Below, one piece after another: positions 26,273-34,759 of a stretch of DNA of 64,000 nucleotides (positions within the stretch are counted from its first letter, which is position 1; each line of letters starts with the position of its first letter). The notes beneath the pieces were generated by a model. That model saw nothing but the letters and a program-made list of their open reading frames with translations, was not told where the DNA came from and searched no databases. Position numbers and translations under genes: made by a program. Origin of the DNA: JAMQPK01 sp963761975 (GTDB lineage: Bacteria > Acidobacteriota > Vicinamibacteria > Vicinamibacterales > JAMQPK01). Location: positions 620,001-684,000 of the forward strand of contig CAVXIR010000002.1 in NCBI GenBank assembly GCA_963761975.1, written 5' to 3'.

Positions 26273-26292
26273 TAGTTAGCCAAGGCTAACTA
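26273..26292. promoter_or_regulatory. Perfect 20-bp palindrome, predicted MarR operator
   Basis: TAGTTAGCC-AA-GGCTAACTA has fully symmetric 9-base arms. It lies midway between the divergent VOC and marR genes, 16 bases from each start, and is followed by TATGCTATACC, a possible -10 for marR. Position and symmetry fit a single operator controlling both genes. The half-site resembles the TTAGTTA of the TetR operator at 11629. Confidence 0.8.
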
Positions 26293-26307
26293 AGTTATGC
26301 TATACCA

Positions 26308-26751
26308 ATGGCCGTACAGGCAAGAGAAAAAAGGCCACTCGCCGTGGCCGATGCGCTGCATTCTGCGGCAATTCACCTGCTGCGCGGCGTGCGGAAGGAA
26401 GATGTCCGCGCGGGAATCGGGCCAGCTCGCCTCTCGGTCCTGTCGGTACTGGTTTTCGCTGGACCCAAACGGTTGTCAGATCTCGCTCGGATCGAACAGG
26501 TCACGCCTCCGACGATGTCGAAGATTGTCTCCGGGCTGGAGCAGCGGGGGCTTGTCAGGCGTCGGCCGGATCCGGACGATGCGCGCGCGTCGATACTCGA
26601 GGCGACAGCGCGCGGGACTAGACTGTTGCAGAAAGGACGTCGCAGGCGGGTCGCACGTCTGGCGAAGAGCCTTCAAGGGCTCGGGTCAGAGGACATCGAG
26701 CTGCTTGGCCGGGCCGCCGCAATCATCGAGCGTGTGTCGACAACGATCTAG
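26308..26751 (+). CDS. MarR family transcriptional regulator
   Basis: This 147-residue protein has the MarR winged helix: RLSVLSVLVFAGPKRLSDLARIEQVTPPTMSKIV (helix-turn-helix, split around ~50-80), then GLEQRGLVRRRPDPDDARASILEATARG as the wing. Terminal helices provide dimerisation. It likely represses itself and the divergent VOC gene through the palindrome at 26273-26292. The C-terminal ALA-rich half is basic (GRRRRVARLAKS). Confidence 0.9.
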   Translation: MAVQAREKRPLAVADALHSAAIHLLRGVRKEDVRAGIGPARLSVLSVLVFAGPKRLSDLARIEQVTPPTMSKIVSGLEQRGLVRRRPDPDDARASILEATARGTRLLQKGRRRRVARLAKSLQGLGSEDIELLGRAAAIIERVSTTI

Positions 26752-26761
26752 GCGAGGAATT

Positions 26762-27064
26762 GTGCATTACCTGCTCTTCTACGAGGCCGGCTCTGATTAT
26801 GCGGAACGGCGGAAGCCGTTCCGATCGGCGCATCTCGAGCACGCGCGCAGTGCCGTCGCGCGCGGGGAGCTCGTGCTTGGAGGAGCGTTGGCGAATCCGG
26901 TTGACGGAGCCGTGTTGCTGTTCCGCGCCGACTCGCCGGCGCCCGCGGAAGAATTCGCGAAGACCGATCCCTATGTGATGAACGGCGTCGTCAAGCGATG
27001 GTACGTGCGCGAATGGACGACGGTCGTGGGATGCGACGCCCAGATCCGCCTCGACGTGTCGTGA
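26762..27064 (+). CDS. YciI-like protein
   Basis: A GTG at 26762 with GAGGA upstream starts a 100-residue protein: HYLLFYEAGSDYAERRKPFRSAHLEHA, then RGELVLGGALANPVDGAVLLFRADSPAPAEEFAKTDPYV (each read in parts). This is the YciI alpha/beta barrel fold, with His at the proposed active site (SAHLEHA) and the conserved DPYV segment. Function of the family is unclear. It is 10 bases after marR, so co-regulated. Its 3' end overlaps the tail of the opposite-strand GGDEF-EAL gene by 74 bases. Confidence 0.82.
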   Translation: MHYLLFYEAGSDYAERRKPFRSAHLEHARSAVARGELVLGGALANPVDGAVLLFRADSPAPAEEFAKTDPYVMNGVVKRWYVREWTTVVGCDAQIRLDVS

Positions 27065-29177
27065 CAGGCCAGGGGCAGACAGGGCTGACGTGCTCGCGCC
27101 AGGGCGGAGCGGCAATCAACCCGCCGGCCGTCGTCAGATCGACCGGTTGCGAAAAATAGAATCCCTGCACGCGGTCGCATCCAAGCGCCTGAAGCTCGAC
27201 GACCTGCTCGAACGTTTCCACACCTTCGGCGACGACCTCCATGCTCAGATTGAGCGCGAGCGCCATGATGACGCGAATCATTTCCGATCCCTTCTCGTCT
27301 GTGCCCATACTGCTGACGAAGGAGCGATCGATCTTTACCGTGTGTGCCTGGAGTCGGTGGAGGTAGCTCAGCGATGAGTAGCCGGTGCCAAAGTCGTCGA
27401 TGCTCCATGTGACGCCGAGGGCCTGTAGCCGCGCCAGCGTGGCTTCGGCGGCGCTCACGTCGCTGATGAACGCGGTCTCGGTGATTTCCAGCTTCAACTG
27501 TGACGGAGCAAGGCCGGCATCCTTGAGGATCTGTTCGACTTCTGATGCGAAATCGTGGCTGCCGATCTGGCCCGCCGAGACATTGACGCACATCACACGT
27601 GGCGCCAACCGACCGAACTGCCGCTGCCACGTTGCCATCTGCCGGCAGGACTCAGTGAGCACGAGGCTGCCGACCGGACGGATCAGGCCCGTATCTTCGG
27701 CAATCGGAATGAATTCGTCCGGGCTGATCAGGCCACGATCGGGATGGTGCCAGCGCGCCAGCGCTTCGAATCCCTCGATCTCGCGCGAGCCGATGGAAAT
27801 GATGGGCTGATAGAACACGGCCAGCTCCCCGTTGGCGAGCGCGTTCTGCAGGTCGGTTTCCATCTGCAGGCGCATCACCGCCGGCGCCCGCATCGCCGGG
27901 TCGAACAGCTCGAACGGTATGCTGCCGCCCGCTTTCGCGCGATGAAGGGCGATCGATGCATCCTGCAGCAGCGCTTCCGGACGCTGGTAGCCGCTCGTGC
28001 TGAGCGTGATGCCGATGGTCGCAGACATGAATATCTGCCGTCCGTCGACGTCGAACGGTGCGCGCAATGCAGCTCGAAGACGCTCGGCCACTCGGATCGC
28101 ATCACGCGCATCGGCGATATCGTCGACGAGCACGGTGAACTCGTCTCCCGCGAGTCGCGCCAGCGTAAATCCCGCGGTGTCCCGCGAGACGATGTCGGTG
28201 CCTCGCAGGCTCGATTGAAGACGCCGCGCGACGGCAACCAGCAGCCGATCGGCGCTGAGGACGCCCAGGCTCTGATTCAGCACCTTGAATCGATCGAGAC
28301 CGAGGACGAGCAGCGCGAACACGTAGTCTCGACGGCGCTCGGTACGTTTGATGGCGCGATCGAGCACATCGATGAAGAGAAGCCGATTCGGCAGCCCCGT
28401 GAGCGCGTCGGCAAGCTTCGCGTCCGTGATGTCGGTCAGCGATCCAGCGAGGCGCGTGATATGGCCGGATTCGTCAGTGACGGCGGCGCCGCGGCAGCGC
28501 ATCCAGCGGTACGTGCCGTCTCGATGCAGCAGCCGATGCTCGCTTTCATAGTGTCCGTGTCCATTGCCGAGATAGGTGTTCAGTGAATCCTTCACGCGCT
28601 GGATGTCGTCGTGATGGATGCGCGACAGCCATTCATCCGGACGTGTCCCCACTTGCGAGTCGTCGTATCCAAGCAGCGCCTTCCAGCGTGGCGACCAGTG
28701 CACCTCGTTTTTGACGATGTTCCAGTCCCAGAGGCCATCATTCGCCCCCCTCATCGCCACCGCGTATCGCTCCTCGCTCTCCTTCAGGTCGGCCACCGTC
28801 CACTTGTGCGAAAGGTGTGCGTGGATGCGGGCCAGAACCACCGCGAAGTCGATCGGCTTGGTCACGTAGTCGTTTGCGCCAAGCTCCAGGGCTTCGACGA
28901 TGTCGGCGCTTTCCGCCATGGCGGTGACCATGATGACCGGCAGTTCCGCCTGCGAACGGCTCTTGCGCAGGCGGCTCAGCACCTCGAGGCCGCCCATCCC
29001 AGGCATCCGCACGTCCAGCAGAATGAGGTCGTATTGTCCGGTCGCCGCGGCTTCGAGCGCAGCGGCGCCGTGGGCGGCAGTGTCGACCTGGAAACCCTTC
29101 TGCAGCAGGCGGCGCGACAGCACGTCCCGATTGAAGTCGGTGTCGTCGACGACCAGAATGGAACCGGTACGATTCAC
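26991..29177 (-). CDS. Response regulator REC-PAS-GGDEF-EAL protein
   Basis: A GTG start at 29177 overlaps the preceding receiver gene's stop by GTGA; the open frame further upstream is a shadow of that gene. The 728-residue protein has a receiver (ILVVDDTDFNRDVL, phospho-Asp in DLILLDVRMPGMGG, TKPIDF), a PAS/PAC domain (~130-260, GTYRWMRCRGAAVTD), a diguanylate cyclase domain with LAGDEFTVLVDD for GGDEF, and an EAL domain with EGFEALARWHHP, DDFGTGYSSLSYL and EVVAEGVETFEQ intact. So phosphodiesterase activity is likely and cyclase possible. It ends with a ~35-residue basic tail overlapping yciI. Last gene of the signalling operon. Confidence 0.9.
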   Translation of the reverse strand: MNRTGSILVVDDTDFNRDVLSRRLLQKGFQVDTAAHGAAALEAAATGQYDLILLDVRMPGMGGLEVLSRLRKSRSQAELPVIMVTAMAESADIVEALELGANDYVTKPIDFAVVLARIHAHLSHKWTVADLKESEERYAVAMRGANDGLWDWNIVKNEVHWSPRWKALLGYDDSQVGTRPDEWLSRIHHDDIQRVKDSLNTYLGNGHGHYESEHRLLHRDGTYRWMRCRGAAVTDESGHITRLAGSLTDITDAKLADALTGLPNRLLFIDVLDRAIKRTERRRDYVFALLVLGLDRFKVLNQSLGVLSADRLLVAVARRLQSSLRGTDIVSRDTAGFTLARLAGDEFTVLVDDIADARDAIRVAERLRAALRAPFDVDGRQIFMSATIGITLSTSGYQRPEALLQDASIALHRAKAGGSIPFELFDPAMRAPAVMRLQMETDLQNALANGELAVFYQPIISIGSREIEGFEALARWHHPDRGLISPDEFIPIAEDTGLIRPVGSLVLTESCRQMATWQRQFGRLAPRVMCVNVSAGQIGSHDFASEVEQILKDAGLAPSQLKLEITETAFISDVSAAEATLARLQALGVTWSIDDFGTGYSSLSYLHRLQAHTVKIDRSFVSSMGTDEKGSEMIRVIMALALNLSMEVVAEGVETFEQVVELQALGCDRVQGFYFSQPVDLTTAGGLIAAPPWREHVSPVCPWPVTTRRGGSGRRIPRPSSIRARTIA

Positions 29178-29554
29178 GGGACGGCCACGCTTCCGGCGAG
29201 GAGCGATTCGATTTTCCCCATGAGCACCTGAAAACGAATCGGCTTCGTGTCGAAATCGTCGCCACCTGCCGCGAGCGCCATGTCGCGATCGTTGGTCATC
29301 GCGTGCGCGCTCAGCACGATGATCGGAATGTGACGCGTCCTGTCGTCCTGTTTCAACTGCCGTGTGGCGTCCCACCCATCGAGCACTGGGAGTCCGAGAT
29401 CCATCAGAATGAGATCCGGGCCGTAGGTGCGCGCAATGGACACCGCCTGACGTCCATCGCCGGCCGGCAGCACGCGATAGCCTCGCCGTTCGAGCCGGCG
29501 CGACAGTGCATCTCGACTGGCCTCGTTGTCTTCCACCAGCATGATGGTCTGCAT
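29174..29554 (-). CDS. Single-domain response regulator
   Basis: Start at 29554, where AAGGAG lies at a good distance upstream; an in-frame ATG 21 bases earlier would overlap the kinase gene by four. The 126-residue product is just a receiver: IMLVEDNEASRDAL, phospho-Asp in DLILMDLGLPVLDGWD, LSAHAMTNDRD and DTKPIRF with the conserved Lys. It probably relays phosphate from the kinase upstream in the operon to other partners, or competes with the REC domain of the next protein. Confidence 0.92.
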   Translation of the reverse strand: MQTIMLVEDNEASRDALSRRLERRGYRVLPAGDGRQAVSIARTYGPDLILMDLGLPVLDGWDATRQLKQDDRTRHIPIIVLSAHAMTNDRDMALAAGGDDFDTKPIRFQVLMGKIESLLAGSVAVP

Positions 29555-29571
29555 TGAGTGCTCCTTGACAA

Positions 29572-31476
29572 TCATCGCGCGCCGGCCGCGGCGGTCATCT
29601 CGACCGCGGCATCCATCGGAAGCCGGACAGTGAACTGGGATCCTTCTCCCGGCCGGCTCGCGACCGAAACCGTTCCGTGCATCAGTTCGCAGAATCGCGA
29701 CACAAGGGCCAGCCCCAGTCCGGTTCCGCCGTATTTGCGGGTCGTCGTGACATCGGCCTGCGTAAAAGCGTCGAAAACCTTCTCCGTTTGCTCGACGGTC
29801 ATGCCGACGCCGGTGTCGGTCACGATGAACTCGATCAAATCCCGTCCGGCCTCGGCCCGGCGGCCGACGTGTAAGGTCACCGTGCCATTGCGCGTGAACT
29901 TGCCGGCGTTGCTGAGCAGATTCAGCAGAATCTGCCGTGTCTTGGTCAGATCCGCGTTCATGATGCCGATGTGATCACTGCACTGGACCGTCAGCACGTT
30001 GTCGTTCTTGCGGACGAGCGGTTCTGCCGTGTCGAGCAATTCGTCGATCATGCTGCGCACGGGGAAGGAATCGACCGTGAGCGTCATCTTGCCGGCCTCG
30101 ATCTTCGAGAGATCGAGAATGCCGTTGATGAGCGCCAGCAGGTGATTTCCCGCAGTCTGGATCTTCTCGAGATCCGCAATGAGCCCACTGTCCTCCTTGT
30201 CAGCAGCCTCCTCCTGCAGGAGCTCGCTGTAGAGGATGATGGCATTCAGCGGCGTCCGCAGCTCGTGGCTCATGCTCGCCAGGAAGTCGCTCTTGGCCCG
30301 GGTCGCGTCTTCTGCGCGCCGCTGGGTGAGACGCAGCTCGGCGACAAGCGCCGCCAGTTGCTCGCTGTTCTGACGCTGTGTGTCGTGGGCCTGTTCGAGA
30401 TCGCGCGTGTACTCGGAGAGTGCCGCCTCGTTGCGACGCCGCTCGGTGATGTCGCGCATGTAGCCCGCAAACATCGGTGCGCCGTCGGACGAAATCGGCG
30501 CAATCGCGAACTCGACAGGGAACAGTTCGCCATTTTTCCGGACGGCATTGAGCTCGAGACGCCTGTTCATGACCGCGGCTTCGCCGGTCTGGAGATAGCG
30601 TGTCAGCCCCTGTCGATGCGCGTCGCGTTGGCCGGGCGGAATGATCAGTTCAGCGAGTTGATGTCCGACGGCTTCCGATGCCAGGTAGCCGAATGTCCGC
30701 TCGGCGGCCGGGTTGAACTGGACGATGCGGCCATCGGCATCCATCAGAATCACGCAATCGAGCGCCACGTCGAGAATCGCATCGTTGCGGGCCTGGCTGT
30801 TTCTTGCCGCGGTTTCCGCCTGCTGGCGCGTCCGGACTTCCTGTTCGAGCGTCGCAGTGCGCTCGGCCGTCTCGCGCATTTCGACCATGCTTCGCCGGCA
30901 CGATACGACGAGGAAGATGTCCTCGAAGATCACCCAGGCCGCGTGCTCCACCCAACGCCACTGGCTTGCCACCAGCACGCCATACACCGACTGCGGCCAG
31001 AAGATGCCGCGCAGCATGTGATCGAGCGCGACGACGATGGTGGCCGGGACCAAGACTCGCCAGTCGCGATAGAACGCGAGAAACGCGAGGGAGCCGAAGA
31101 CGTGAAAGTGCGTTTCGATGCGGCCGCCAGTGAGATGGATGAGCAGGGCTCCCATCAGCATCTGCGCCGTCGCGATCGTGTAGCGGGTGGAAGGCCGGCC
31201 TGGCCGCAACAGGCCAAGGAGCGCCGGAAACAAACTGATGAGGCCGCCGAGCACGAGCGCGGCCCAGACATGAACGTGAGTGCGGCTGGTTGAACCTGAC
31301 CAGGCGAGTGGTGACACCCACAGCGCGAAGGCAATGCCGCCGAGCCACTGCAGCCCCATGAGGCCCGCAAACAGCCGATCGGTGCGTTGGTGAATGCGGT
31401 GCTGCGCTGCGGCGAGGAGCTCGTCGGTGCGGCTACCGATTGAATTCACGATCTGACCTGTCTCATGTGAAGCCAT
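29572..31476 (-). CDS. Membrane sensor histidine kinase with PAS domain
   Basis: This 634-residue protein has about five or six N-terminal membrane helices (~35-200), including a His-containing THFHVFGSLAFLAFYRDWRVL stretch, a coiled coil (~205-235), a PAS domain (VALDCVILMDADGRIVQFNPAAE, PAC to FAGYMRDITERRR), another coiled coil and a kinase core. The core has H-box SHELRTPLNAI, N-box ILLNLLSNAGKFT, DTGVGM and GGTGLGLAL. There is no attached receiver; two receivers are encoded downstream. It may be the input of a c-di-GMP pathway. Confidence 0.92.
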   Translation of the reverse strand: MASHETGQIVNSIGSRTDELLAAAQHRIHQRTDRLFAGLMGLQWLGGIAFALWVSPLAWSGSTSRTHVHVWAALVLGGLISLFPALLGLLRPGRPSTRYTIATAQMLMGALLIHLTGGRIETHFHVFGSLAFLAFYRDWRVLVPATIVVALDHMLRGIFWPQSVYGVLVASQWRWVEHAAWVIFEDIFLVVSCRRSMVEMRETAERTATLEQEVRTRQQAETAARNSQARNDAILDVALDCVILMDADGRIVQFNPAAERTFGYLASEAVGHQLAELIIPPGQRDAHRQGLTRYLQTGEAAVMNRRLELNAVRKNGELFPVEFAIAPISSDGAPMFAGYMRDITERRRNEAALSEYTRDLEQAHDTQRQNSEQLAALVAELRLTQRRAEDATRAKSDFLASMSHELRTPLNAIILYSELLQEEAADKEDSGLIADLEKIQTAGNHLLALINGILDLSKIEAGKMTLTVDSFPVRSMIDELLDTAEPLVRKNDNVLTVQCSDHIGIMNADLTKTRQILLNLLSNAGKFTRNGTVTLHVGRRAEAGRDLIEFIVTDTGVGMTVEQTEKVFDAFTQADVTTTRKYGGTGLGLALVSRFCELMHGTVSVASRPGEGSQFTVRLPMDAAVEMTAAAGAR

Positions 31477-31493
31477 GGCGTTCCCTGAAAGTC

Positions 31494-32120
31494 TCAGAGA
31501 CCAGAGTCGAAGAGCGCACAGCCGAACACCTTGGTGGGTGCCCGCGATGCTGATTCGCGATTGAGCAGCTCCACGATCGCTCGGCGCCCGTCGTTATCTC
31601 CACGATGCGATCGAGCGCCTGTGATGCCGCCGGCAAACAGCAGCATGCCCGCTTCGTCGTAAAGGAGCGTTTGCCCCGAGGTCGACGCGCCGAACAGGCG
31701 CGCTTCCATGCCGTCGTCGTCGCGCACGACCGTTACGTCGGGCAGGGCAGCTGCCGTCCGCCACAAATCGGACCGAGCCCACTCATTGGAAACACCGGTG
31801 GGCTTCATGAAGAGGACATACGTCTTCGGCCGAACGACGGCCCGCGCCAGCGCTTCGGCGAGCTCGTCGATGCTCGCGCGCGTGCACGAGCATTGCGGAT
31901 GCGCGAGCAGGACCAGAGTGGGTCGCCTATCTGCGCGAATCAGAGAAGAGCCGCCGGGCCAGGTTGCAGGTGCGATTGCGCCCTTGCCAGGCTCGTTCTC
32001 ATACGCCCAGAGCACGGCCAGTCCCGATGCTGCGGCGGCCAACCAGAGTGCTGCGGCGAGCCAGAACCAGGGACGGGTTCGTACTTCTCTTTGTGCAGAC
32101 GAATGAAGCTCTGTAGGCAA
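31494..32120 (-). CDS. Membrane-anchored thioredoxin-like (RedB-like) protein
   Basis: This 208-residue protein has an N-terminal anchor (WFWLAAALWLAAAASGLAVLWAY, ~18-40) and an exported thioredoxin-like domain. The active-site position reads HPQCSCTRASIDELAE, a CxC rather than CxxC. Further segments are KTYVLFMKPTG and GQTLLYDEAGMLLFAGGIT; two-thirds along it loses similarity I can place. A third Cys is near the end (VFGCALF). It is 17 bases upstream of the kinase gene on the same strand, so a redox sensor or partner for the kinase is possible but unproven. Confidence 0.65.
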   Translation of the reverse strand: MPTELHSSAQREVRTRPWFWLAAALWLAAAASGLAVLWAYENEPGKGAIAPATWPGGSSLIRADRRPTLVLLAHPQCSCTRASIDELAEALARAVVRPKTYVLFMKPTGVSNEWARSDLWRTAAALPDVTVVRDDDGMEARLFGASTSGQTLLYDEAGMLLFAGGITGARSHRGDNDGRRAIVELLNRESASRAPTKVFGCALFDSGL

Positions 32121-32384
32121 ATCGCTGACAGACCAGCAATGTCATCGCCAACCTCTCAAATGAATGAAAGACTGGCGCAAATTACAGGTGGCGAATGAGT
32201 TACGAAAAGCAAGGGGTGAGGTGGAGAACGGCGCACGCGTGCCAGCTTAGAACACGCGGTGCCGCTGTGCGTCTGTCGAAAGGATGGAAGTCACACAAAA
32301 CACAAGCAGAACCGGACTGAGCTCGAATTTGGCACAGCGCTGCCGAAAACGAGGCATCGCCGGAAACTCGCCATCTGGCAGCGT
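32121..32384. other. 264-base gap with no recognised gene
   Basis: This gap lies between the 3' end of the YVTN propeller gene and the 5' end of the thioredoxin-like gene, both on the minus strand. I see no ORF with codon structure, no tandem repeat of the kind in other gaps, and no clear promoter or RNA. It should hold the promoter of the signalling operon. Confidence 0.5.
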
Positions 32385-33581
32385 TTACCGAATCGCGACG
32401 CCCCAGGGACTTCGCCCGGCCGGCACCGTCGCAATCACGGTCATCGTTTCCGCGTCGATGACCGACACGTCGTTGGACGGACCGTTTGCCGTGTAGAGCC
32501 GCCTGCCGTCGGGGCTGACCTCGACTCCCCAGGGGCGTGTGCCCGCCTTGACGGAGCCGACGACCTCATCCTTGGCTGTGTCGATCGCGATGAGCATCGT
32601 GCCGCGGCCGGTCGTCACATATATGCGCCTGCCGTCGGGCGACGCGATGACGCCCATCGGCCTGGCCATGTCGCCAGTGATTTTCAGCGTTTTCTTCACT
32701 GAGTGAGTTTTCGTGTCGACGACGTGCACGGTGCCGCCGTTCTCGGCCGTGACGTACGCCTTCGAGCTGTCGGGTAGAAACGCCGACGATCGCGGTCGCG
32801 CCCCGACCTCGAACATCTTGATCACCTTGTTCGTCGCCGTGTCGATGACCGCAATCTGGTTGTCTTCCTCGGACGTGACGTACACCCACTGACCGTTAGG
32901 GCTCGTCGTTACACCCTCGGGCTCGCCGCCCACTTTCACCTCGCCAATGATCTTGTTGGACGCGATATCGATGATGCTCGCTACGCCCGCATCCTCGTTC
33001 GATACGAACAGTTTCGCTCCGTCGGAACTCAACGAAATCTGCTCGGGATCGGGTCCGCTTGTCACCACCGTGGCGACCTTCCGCCCAGCGATATCGACGA
33101 CGCCGATGCCGTCCGCGGTTCTGTCGGGAGGCGGCAGCTTGCTCTCATCTGTTCCCGGAGGCGCCATCGGCGATCCGCTCAGCGCGACGAACAGCTTCGT
33201 CCCGTCTGGGCTCACCTTGATGCCCCTCGGTCTTTTGCCAAGCGGAATCGTCGCGACGACCTGGTTTGTGGCGCCGTCGATGACGGTCATGTCGCCACTG
33301 ATTTCGTTGGTGACGTACACGTAGTAGGGCGCTTTCGGAGGCTCCGGAGCCGGCGCAGCCGGCGGTGGCGCCGCCGCTTGTTCCTGCTGCGGTGCTCCGC
33401 CACCGCATCCCGAGATCAATGCCAGCAAGATCAGCGAAGCCAGCGTGACACGCGCATTCAGCCCTAATCCCCGCCTCCGCGCGTCTGATTCGTGCGCGCT
33501 ACGGCGAGGCTCGCCGAAGCTTGTCGCTGTGGTCAGACGACAAGCGAAGGCGGCGCAATCCCTAATCTCTAGTCCCTTCAT
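32385..33581 (-). CDS. YVTN beta-propeller lipoprotein with repeat-derived N-terminal extension
   Basis: From the ATG at 33581 (GGGAG eight bases upstream) the ORF is 398 residues. The signal peptide with lipobox (LASLILLALISGCGGG) begins only after ~45 residues of extension encoded by an intergenic-like element. The mature part has a Pro/Ala-rich linker, then seven or so YVTN repeats: YVYVTNEISGDMTVID, NQVVATIPLGKRPRGI, KLFVSNEDAGVASIID, WVYVTSEEDNQIAVID and RRLYTANGPSNDVSVID. Such propellers are exported and bind partners or, in some, cofactors. It is 13 bases after the aldose epimerase gene. The real start may be a non-ATG codon nearer the signal. Confidence 0.8.
   Translation of the reverse strand: MKGLEIRDCAAFACRLTTATSFGEPRRSAHESDARRRGLGLNARVTLASLILLALISGCGGGAPQQEQAAAPPPAAPAPEPPKAPYYVYVTNEISGDMTVIDGATNQVVATIPLGKRPRGIKVSPDGTKLFVALSGSPMAPPGTDESKLPPPDRTADGIGVVDIAGRKVATVVTSGPDPEQISLSSDGAKLFVSNEDAGVASIIDIASNKIIGEVKVGGEPEGVTTSPNGQWVYVTSEEDNQIAVIDTATNKVIKMFEVGARPRSSAFLPDSSKAYVTAENGGTVHVVDTKTHSVKKTLKITGDMARPMGVIASPDGRRIYVTTGRGTMLIAIDTAKDEVVGSVKAGTRPWGVEVSPDGRRLYTANGPSNDVSVIDAETMTVIATVPAGRSPWGVAIR
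33461..33577. repeat. Intergenic-type element inside the propeller ORF's N-terminus
   Basis: The segment is flanked by similar CCCTAATCC and CCCTAATCT words. It contains a hairpin GCTTGTCG (33519-33526) / CGACAAGC (33538-33545), an outer pair CGTCTGA (33482-33488) / TCAGACG (33533-33539), and the CGCTACGGCG word seen in the repeat at 11485-11552. Such sequence looks non-coding but lies between the start codon and the signal peptide. Confidence 0.6.
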
Positions 33582-33594
33582 GGTCACGACTCCC

Positions 33595-34755
33595 TCAGAA
33601 GTTCGAAGGCTTAATCCAGAAACTTTCCTGCCAGGTCCCACCAGGTTTGATGTACTGCAGCTCTTTATAAACGCCTTTGTGGCCGAGATTCAACGCGTTG
33701 GTGATGCCGGCCATCGGTTCAAAGCAGATGAAGTTCGGCGTCGCCAGTGGATTTCCGCCACCTGCGCCGCGGCCGCGGCCCTGGGCAGCAGGATCCGGAG
33801 GCGGAGCGTTCGGATTCGGTGGCGGAATCTGACTGCCGAGCCCGCTGTTCAGCGGATTCGGCGAGTAGATCACAAGCGACTTGTAATTCGGTCCCTGGAT
33901 GATGTCGAGCTGCTGCTTGCGTCCCTTCAAGACGACCGTTGCGCGGCCCTGTGAGTCTCTGATGAGGTCGCCGAACACATCGTCCAGGTTGTAATCCTTC
34001 AGGATGCCCCGATTGTTCGGAAAGAACTTGGCCGTCGACTCGGTGGCGCCTGTCGGGACCTTTCGATAGTCGAGCAGCCAGCGGGCGCGAGCGGGAATCG
34101 AGACCGTCCATTCCTCGCGCGGCGAATCCGTCAGCTGATAGTACGGATGCCATCCGAGCGACACTGGCATCGGTTCCTTCGCGTTGTTGGTCACCTTGGT
34201 GAGCACTTCGAGTGTGCCGTCCTGCAGCCGGTACGTGACATCCATCGTGTGCGGGAATGGCCATTGCGTCATCCAGTCGGGCTGTTTGCTCGTGTCGAGG
34301 CGGCTGGTCACCCATGCCGCCTTGCCATCGGCTTTGACATCGAGCACCTCCCACTGATCGGTACGGCTCATGAACCCGTGGATCGGAATCGCGCCATTCA
34401 CATTCCCGAGCTTCATGTCGAAGGGATAGCGTTTGCCGTTGGCGTAGAAGGCCTGCTCGTCGAGACGATTCGCCCAGGGAGCGAGCAGCGGAATGCCGTG
34501 AAGTCCCGTCGGCTTCGCCTTGAAGTCGTCAATCGATTTGAATGGGAACCGCAGAACGTTCTGACCTTTCACCTTCATCTCGTAGGCCATCATGCCAACC
34601 GACGTGATGATCGACACGGTGATCTCATTTTTCTTGTCTTCGAGCTGGACGACGTCGCCGTTGCGGCGCGCATCGTACTGCTGTGCCGCGGCTGTCCCCG
34701 GCGCGGCGACCAACCCAAGCATCACCCCGACGACAAACATGGTTTCGGTGCGCAT
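33595..34755 (-). CDS. Secreted aldose 1-epimerase (mutarotase) family protein
   Basis: This 386-residue protein has a signal peptide (MRTETMFVVGVMLGLVAAPGTAAAQ) and galactose-mutarotase fold motifs: GIPLLAPWANRLDEQAFYANG, GAIPIHGFMSRTDQWEV with the catalytic His, VSLGWHPYYQL with the second His, and CFEPMAGITNALN supplying the catalytic Glu. A Pro/Gly-rich insertion (PPPNPNAPPPDP, GRGRGAGGGN) at ~310-340 is unusual. It interconverts alpha and beta anomers of aldoses in the periplasm, which would feed the PQQ dehydrogenase encoded four bases upstream. Confidence 0.88.
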   Translation of the reverse strand: MRTETMFVVGVMLGLVAAPGTAAAQQYDARRNGDVVQLEDKKNEITVSIITSVGMMAYEMKVKGQNVLRFPFKSIDDFKAKPTGLHGIPLLAPWANRLDEQAFYANGKRYPFDMKLGNVNGAIPIHGFMSRTDQWEVLDVKADGKAAWVTSRLDTSKQPDWMTQWPFPHTMDVTYRLQDGTLEVLTKVTNNAKEPMPVSLGWHPYYQLTDSPREEWTVSIPARARWLLDYRKVPTGATESTAKFFPNNRGILKDYNLDDVFGDLIRDSQGRATVVLKGRKQQLDIIQGPNYKSLVIYSPNPLNSGLGSQIPPPNPNAPPPDPAAQGRGRGAGGGNPLATPNFICFEPMAGITNALNLGHKGVYKELQYIKPGGTWQESFWIKPSNF

Positions 34756-34759
34756 GAAG

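Noticed and set aside
29971..31293. 440-codon plus-strand ORF opposite the histidine kinase
   Set aside because: The minus strand carries all kinase boxes; the plus-strand translation is Arg/His/Glu-rich shadow sequence.
32325..32345. Sigma-54 promoter at TTGGCACAGCGCTGCC
   Set aside because: The GG-GC spacing is off by one and the strand points into the 3' end of the propeller gene.
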